Positions 60,208 to 64,000 of a stretch of DNA of 64,000 nt are shown here, piece after piece; the stretch's first letter is position 1, and the number at the start of each line of letters is the position of its first letter. The notes under the pieces are model-generated. The model was not told where the DNA came from, ran no database searches, and was given only the letters and a program-made list of their open reading frames with translations. The DNA lies in NCBI GenBank assembly GCA_903833215.1, contig CAILEM010000082.1, forward strand, positions 46,975 through 110,974, in the 5' to 3' direction. The translations under genes were made by a program, and so were the position numbers. The DNA is from an uncultured Armatimonadota bacterium. GTDB taxonomy: Bacteria > Armatimonadota > Fimbriimonadia > Fimbriimonadales > Fimbriimonadaceae.

Positions 60208-62706
60208 ATGAAGAAAGGGGATATTTCAGTTGCTGGCGTAGTCAAGGGTCGTTCTAGACCGGGCTCGCTTTCTCGACGATTCGGATTGAAGAGTTTGCTT
60301 TCGGCTAAAACTCTGTTGCTGACTCTCATTGCCGTATTTGCCACGGCGGGTTCAGCTTCAGCGAGTCAAGCCTACGGCAGTATCAATAACTTTGACTGTG
60401 TGAACGATACCGGGTCCGAGACTCATGGATTTGAGATTGAGTTGGACTACGGCCACACAACCGACATCACCTACACTTACGACTACAACCACTACGGTGT
60501 GCCGAAGATCTACGAAGACGACACGGACCCAGCCCACCCTAAAGTCTTCGTCAGATATCAAAGTGCAAAGAACCCTGACGGCACTTGGGCGGCCCATACG
60601 GCCATCCCATCGGGTCCGATTTTGCCGACGATGGGGCACCAGTTTACAAACCCTTCTGTCAACTTCGGCGGCGAGCATTTCGGTGTCGGTTTTACAGGGA
60701 ATCCCGTCGCCGTGAAGTACAACTGGCTGCTCGATGATGGACAAGGCAACCTGGTTCACGGCCCTGCCGTCAACATTTCAACACCAGCCTTTACCTACAA
60801 TCCTGCTGGCGGTGGAGCGAATGCAAACGTTGTTGCCGTGGTCGTGCCTCCACCACCTCCTGTTCTGCCTCCATTCCAATTCGGACCAGCTTCCTGGGTC
60901 AAAGAGATCAAAACCACAACCCACAACGCCAAGAAGGTCCGACTCGACCAGCTGGTCGGCGACGATCCCGGAAAGGCTCAGCCTTGGGCAAACGGAGAGC
61001 CGTCCGAAGTCGAAATGGAATGGCGCGTCCTCCAAACCGAGTTTGCCAAAGCCAACGGCGGTAAGAACGGTAAGTTAGCTGGAGCACCGGAAGATTTGCC
61101 AAATGGCAACGAGATGATCACCCGTCGATATGAGTTCTACAAGTATGTAGGCCCAATCGATGCCGAGACTGGCGAAGCGATGGGCGACGCCGTCGGCCCA
61201 GATGGAATTCACGGAACTGGAACGGTCACTTATGCTGACCACTTCGACAATGCAACCGGCGAATGGGTACTCGTCACCAAGGACATGTCCACTGTCGTGG
61301 TCGTCGGAGATTTCTTCGGCACCCAGATGGCAGGTTTTGACGTTGCTCCTGACCTCAGTCTCATTGACCACGTTCAAGATGGTGAACTGAACGTCGCCTA
61401 TCCGAACCGAACCGTGGCGATAGGTGGTGCAACTGCATTCCTTGCCAACATCAAGACCGGAACACTGCCTCCCGGCCTAACCCTCGACCAAACCACCGGT
61501 GTTCTCTCGGGAACTCCGACGTCAACCGGAACATTCACATTCACAGTTGAAGCCACCGATGTAGGTGGAGCAGTCGTCACTCGTCAGTACGTCCTTAACG
61601 TCCCTGGCGGCATCGTCAACAACTTCACCATCTCGACAAGTTCTGCCCCAGTTGCTGGCGGAACCACCACTGGTGGAGGCACGTTCAACAGCGGAACCAG
61701 CGTCACACTTACTGCCACGCCAAACGCAGGATATGCATTCGTTAACTGGACAGAAGGCAATGCCGTCGCCAGTTCCAATGCTAGCTATACGTTTACGATT
61801 TCTGCCGACCACACGTTGGTTGCGAATTTCGTACAGACCTTCTCGGTAGCAACAAGCGCTGCCCCAGTCGCAGGCGGATCCACATCGGGTGGTGGCACGT
61901 TCAATAGTGGTGCCAGTGTTGCTATCACGGCAACACCCAACGCCGGATACGCTTTCGTGAATTGGACGGAAGGAAACACCGTAGTCAGCTCCAACGCAAG
62001 CTACACATTCACCGTTTCGGCCAGCCGAACCTTGGTTGCGAACTTTGTTCAGACCTTCACGGTGTCGACGAGTGCGTCTCCAACGACTGCTGGCAAGACA
62101 AGCGGCGGCGGAACGGTCAATAGCGGATCGCAAACGTCTGTCACTGCAACGGCAAACTCGGGCTACATCTTCGTAAACTGGACAGAAGCGGGCAAACCAG
62201 TGAGCACTTCTGCCACCTACTCGTTCGCAGTATCTGGAAATCGCGTCCTCGTCGCCAACTTCATCAAAGGAACAGTGATCACCCTCTCTGGCTCGCCAGC
62301 AGCAGGTGGCACTCTCAGCGGGGGTGGTACGGTGAAGACAGGAAGCAAGGTTACTGTTTCTGAGTTTCCGAACAGCGGCTATGTGTTCTTGAATTGGACA
62401 GAAGGCAAGAAAGTCGTCTGCTCCACGGCTAACTACACATTCACTGCCAAAGGTGACCGAACCTTGGTTGCCAATTACGTAAAGACCTACAAGATCACGT
62501 TGGGTTCCTCAGCTGCTAAGGCGGGAACGGTCAGCGGTCAAGGTACGTTCAAAGCAGGCACGAAAGTGCGAGTGAACGCGACACCCAAGTCTGGCTACAA
62601 GTTCGTCAACTGGACGGAAGGAACGACGGTAATAAGCACCATCGCGAACTACACGTTCACGTTGAATGCCGATCGAAACCTGATCGCTAATTTCAAAAAG
62701 AGATAG
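60208..62706 (+). CDS. Large secreted protein with putative Ig domain and five InlB-type repeats
   Basis: An 832-residue exported protein. A long basic leader and hydrophobic segment (LLLTLIAVFATAGSASAS) end near residue 51. A unique N-terminal region (about 52-390) is rich in aromatic strands, with a proline hinge near residue 215. A putative Ig domain (about 390-467) reads GTLPPGLTLDQTTGVLSGTP. Five ~72-residue divergent InlB B-repeats follow (471-832), each with the pattern GG.TxGGGTFNSG...TATPNAGYxFVNWTEG...LVANF. The repeats probably form an adhesive or wall-binding stalk. It is monocistronic, followed by a strong terminator. Confidence 0.85.
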   Translation: MKKGDISVAGVVKGRSRPGSLSRRFGLKSLLSAKTLLLTLIAVFATAGSASASQAYGSINNFDCVNDTGSETHGFEIELDYGHTTDITYTYDYNHYGVPKIYEDDTDPAHPKVFVRYQSAKNPDGTWAAHTAIPSGPILPTMGHQFTNPSVNFGGEHFGVGFTGNPVAVKYNWLLDDGQGNLVHGPAVNISTPAFTYNPAGGGANANVVAVVVPPPPPVLPPFQFGPASWVKEIKTTTHNAKKVRLDQLVGDDPGKAQPWANGEPSEVEMEWRVLQTEFAKANGGKNGKLAGAPEDLPNGNEMITRRYEFYKYVGPIDAETGEAMGDAVGPDGIHGTGTVTYADHFDNATGEWVLVTKDMSTVVVVGDFFGTQMAGFDVAPDLSLIDHVQDGELNVAYPNRTVAIGGATAFLANIKTGTLPPGLTLDQTTGVLSGTPTSTGTFTFTVEATDVGGAVVTRQYVLNVPGGIVNNFTISTSSAPVAGGTTTGGGTFNSGTSVTLTATPNAGYAFVNWTEGNAVASSNASYTFTISADHTLVANFVQTFSVATSAAPVAGGSTSGGGTFNSGASVAITATPNAGYAFVNWTEGNTVVSSNASYTFTVSASRTLVANFVQTFTVSTSASPTTAGKTSGGGTVNSGSQTSVTATANSGYIFVNWTEAGKPVSTSATYSFAVSGNRVLVANFIKGTVITLSGSPAAGGTLSGGGTVKTGSKVTVSEFPNSGYVFLNWTEGKKVVCSTANYTFTAKGDRTLVANYVKTYKITLGSSAAKAGTVSGQGTFKAGTKVRVNATPKSGYKFVNWTEGTTVISTIANYTFTLNADRNLIANFKKR

Positions 62707-62731
62707 CCTTCGAAGGGTTCGACGAAAAACA

Positions 62732-62773
62732 AGCGGCCGCTTGCATTGCCTCAAATCAATGCAGGCGGCCGCT
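62732..62773. terminator. Bidirectional terminator hairpin
   Basis: AGCGGCCGCTTGCATTG and CAATGCAGGCGGCCGCT pair at 16 of 17 positions around an 8-nt loop, between the convergent repeat protein and the small lipoprotein gene. The preceding strand has aaaaac and the following one cttcatt, so it can serve both directions. Confidence 0.75.
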
Positions 62774-62775
62774 CT

Positions 62776-63072
62776 TCATTGGGCCGGTCTCTTAAAAATC
62801 ACTTCGTACCCTATAGGTGAACTGAGGTTATCATCTGAACGGCGAGCTGTCACCATCTCCCAACCTTGCTTGCCGAGAACGTTCATTCTGTCTTCGAACC
62901 CAGAATCAGAGATATGCTCGATCTTGTACTCCCAACTTGCTGAGACAGGTTTGGCGACTTGGGGGGTGGCGCATGCACCAAGCCCTGACAAGACGAGACA
63001 CAACAGAAAGCCCCGAAGAATGTGATTTAGAGAGCCCCGTAAAGCGGTTCGCAATTGATTTTTGCTAGGCAT
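62776..63072 (-). CDS. Small lipoprotein with DUF4177-like domain
   Basis: A 98-residue protein. The signal GFLLCLVLSGLGAC ends in a lipobox cysteine. The mature part WEYKIEHISDSGFEDRMNVLGKQGWEMVTARR matches the DUF4177 pattern (a beta strand, a helix, then GWEhV). The family function is unknown. Its stop abuts the shared terminator. Confidence 0.7.
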   Translation of the reverse strand: MPSKNQLRTALRGSLNHILRGFLLCLVLSGLGACATPQVAKPVSASWEYKIEHISDSGFEDRMNVLGKQGWEMVTARRSDDNLSSPIGYEVIFKRPAQ

Positions 63073-63169
63073 GATGTTCCTCTTTGACGACGCATGGCTG
63101 TCAACGGCTCACTTTCCAGCATTGAAATCGATTCGCAGTAAGTAATAATCATCAACAGGGAGTTCAAAG

Positions 63170-63871
63170 TTGAAACGACAGAGAAAAGAATTTCGGTTGG
63201 CTGTAAGAAGAATCATTACGGGCGTTGCCGTGGCGACGATCGCGACGGGATCTGCGATGGCGTCTGGACCACATTACGTGGGTCAAAAGGCATTTCAAAC
63301 CGCTGATAGGCGGGCAAAGAAGCAAGTTCGCGAGATGCTGACTTTCCTGCGCGACCAGGCAGGAAAGACGATGGTGAGTGGGCAGACTGACTACCCTGAC
63401 CTGGAGTGGGTCACCAAAGAGACGGGAAAGACCCCACTCATCCTCAATCTTGATTTCATGTCTTACACCACTCAGATGGGTAAGAAGGTCGATAGCACTC
63501 AGCGAGCCATCGAATGGTCTCAGAAGCGCCACGGAATCGTAAGTTACCAGTGGCACTGGGTTTCACCTTTGGGCGCCAAAGAACTTGGCAAAGGTTTCTA
63601 CACGGGTAGCACCACTTTTAACCTTGCCACGGCGATGGCCGATCCTAACTCGGATGCCTACAAGGCAATCCTCAGTGATATTGACGATGTCGCCGCTGAA
63701 ATGAAGAAAATGGATCGGGCAGGTGTGCCCATTCTTTTCCGCCCACTCCATGAAGCCCAAGGTAGATGGTTCTGGTGGGGAGACAAAGGGGCCGCACCAT
63801 GCGTTGCCCTCTACAAACTCATCTACCATCGCCTCACCGATTTTCATCGACTTCACAATCTAGTGTTCTGA
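63170..63871 (+). pseudogene. GH26 beta-mannanase gene, 3'-truncated
   Basis: The N-terminal 230 residues of a secreted GH26 enzyme are intact: signal peptide (to about residue 31), MTFLRDQAGKTMVSGQTDYPD, PLILNLDFM, YQWHWVSPLGA and IPL/PILFRPLHEAQGRWFWWG with the general acid Glu. The frame then stops after FHRLHNLVF. In GH26 the barrel continues well beyond this point and the nucleophile Glu is in the missing part, so the product cannot be active. The break coincides with the left end of a probable insertion sequence at 63863; the last three codons are probably IS sequence. Confidence 0.75.
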
Positions 63872-64000
63872 GTCGTTAATTACTCAATCGTTTGGAGGCC
63901 TCAATTCGTCTCTATAATATGGCTGTGGAGTTGTCGGAGAAGGATAGAACGACGCTGGTGAAGTGGGTTCGTGCGGAGGCTGGGGAGGTACGGAAGGCCC
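63863..64000 (+). mobile_element. Left end of a probable insertion sequence (IS630-like)
   Basis: Homology to GH26 ends abruptly at the TA dinucleotide 63861-63862 within CTAG. A new non-GH26 sequence (gtgttctgagtcgttaatta...) then leads to a promoter-like TATAAT and an ORF that runs off the window. Insertion at a TA within CTAG is typical of IS630-family elements. The right end is not visible. Confidence 0.5.
63919..64000 (+). CDS. Probable transposase, N-terminal fragment (continues beyond window)
   Basis: The open frame starts at ATG 63919, or at GTG 63925, which lies 6 nt after TATAAT (63913-63918). It encodes MAVELSEKDRTTLVKWVRAE and onward. The opening, an L-S-x-x-D/E-R-x-x-L-x-x-W-V-R pattern, resembles the N-terminal helix of IS630-type transposases. 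Only 27 codons are visible, so the assignment rests mainly on the interrupted GH26 gene. Confidence 0.4.
   Translation, partial: MAVELSEKDRTTLVKWVRAEAGEVRKA

Noticed and set aside
1..64000. CRISPR array or cas genes
   Set aside because: No run of short regularly spaced direct repeats was found; the only tandem repeats are the 67-bp and 145-bp intergenic units, and no Cas protein is encoded.

Overview
The window comes from a moderately GC-rich, Gram-negative-type chromosome. It encodes an outer-membrane beta-barrel, many secreted glycosidases and the futalosine-pathway menaquinone gene mqnA. Dispersed GC-rich hairpin repeats, a large carbohydrate-degradation gene set, TrpB2 and -10 boxes lying very close to start codons suggest Armatimonadota (Fimbriimonadia-like) or a similar soil or freshwater heterotroph. 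That placement is an inference; there is no rRNA gene here to prove it.

Layout. 0-2 kb: a coupled run of family 2 glycosyltransferase (left end missing), SAM methyltransferase and mqnA. 2-11 kb: a PLP decarboxylase, an alginate-export-type porin, two GH29 alpha-L-fucosidases flanking trpB2, and several repeat elements. 11.4-11.6 kb: an intact tRNA-Ala(CGC) on the minus strand between two decayed tRNA-like copies. 11.7-17.6 kb: an accessory stretch with a TPR-like protein, two paralogous unknown proteins flanking a HigBA-type toxin-antitoxin pair, a Fic AMP-transferase with a perfect palindrome before it, and a GNAT toxin relic without a start codon. 18.0-27.2 kb: a defence island with hsdR, a HEPN protein, hsdM, hsdS and an Abi_C protein in one coupled operon, facing a helicase with a C-terminal nuclease-like motif. 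27-35 kb: a GH36-like glycosidase, an excisionase-type antitoxin with PIN toxin, a PsiE-like membrane protein, an APH-fold kinase, a DUF1778-GNAT (TacAT-type) pair and repeats. 35-45.4 kb: sugar and peptide catabolism with an enolase-superfamily dehydratase, GH95 fucosidase, DPP-IV peptidase, GH78 rhamnosidase and a parallel beta-helix protein. 45.8-51 kb: an adenylate cyclase-NTPase-TPR regulator, a HicB-like protein, an SDR and hipBA. 51-60 kb: an aminophosphonate catabolic locus. 60-64 kb: a large InlB-repeat secreted protein, a small lipoprotein, and a GH26 mannanase gene cut short by what looks like an IS insertion running off the right edge.

How the genes fit together. The fucosidases (GH29 twice, GH95), rhamnosidase (GH78), GH36-like enzyme, GH26 relic, beta-helix protein and porin suggest degradation of fucose- and rhamnose-rich polysaccharides. 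The phosphonate locus has two divergent arms. One holds a phosphonatase-like HAD, PhnD, PhnC, two PhnE and a FAD amine oxidase, with every junction overlapping. The other holds a beta-propeller phosphoesterase coupled to a PbfA-like aminophosphonate lyase. No phnW is seen, so the locus looks specialised for substituted aminoethylphosphonates. At least four toxin-antitoxin-type pairs and the restriction island make 11-34 kb the most plastic part of the window.
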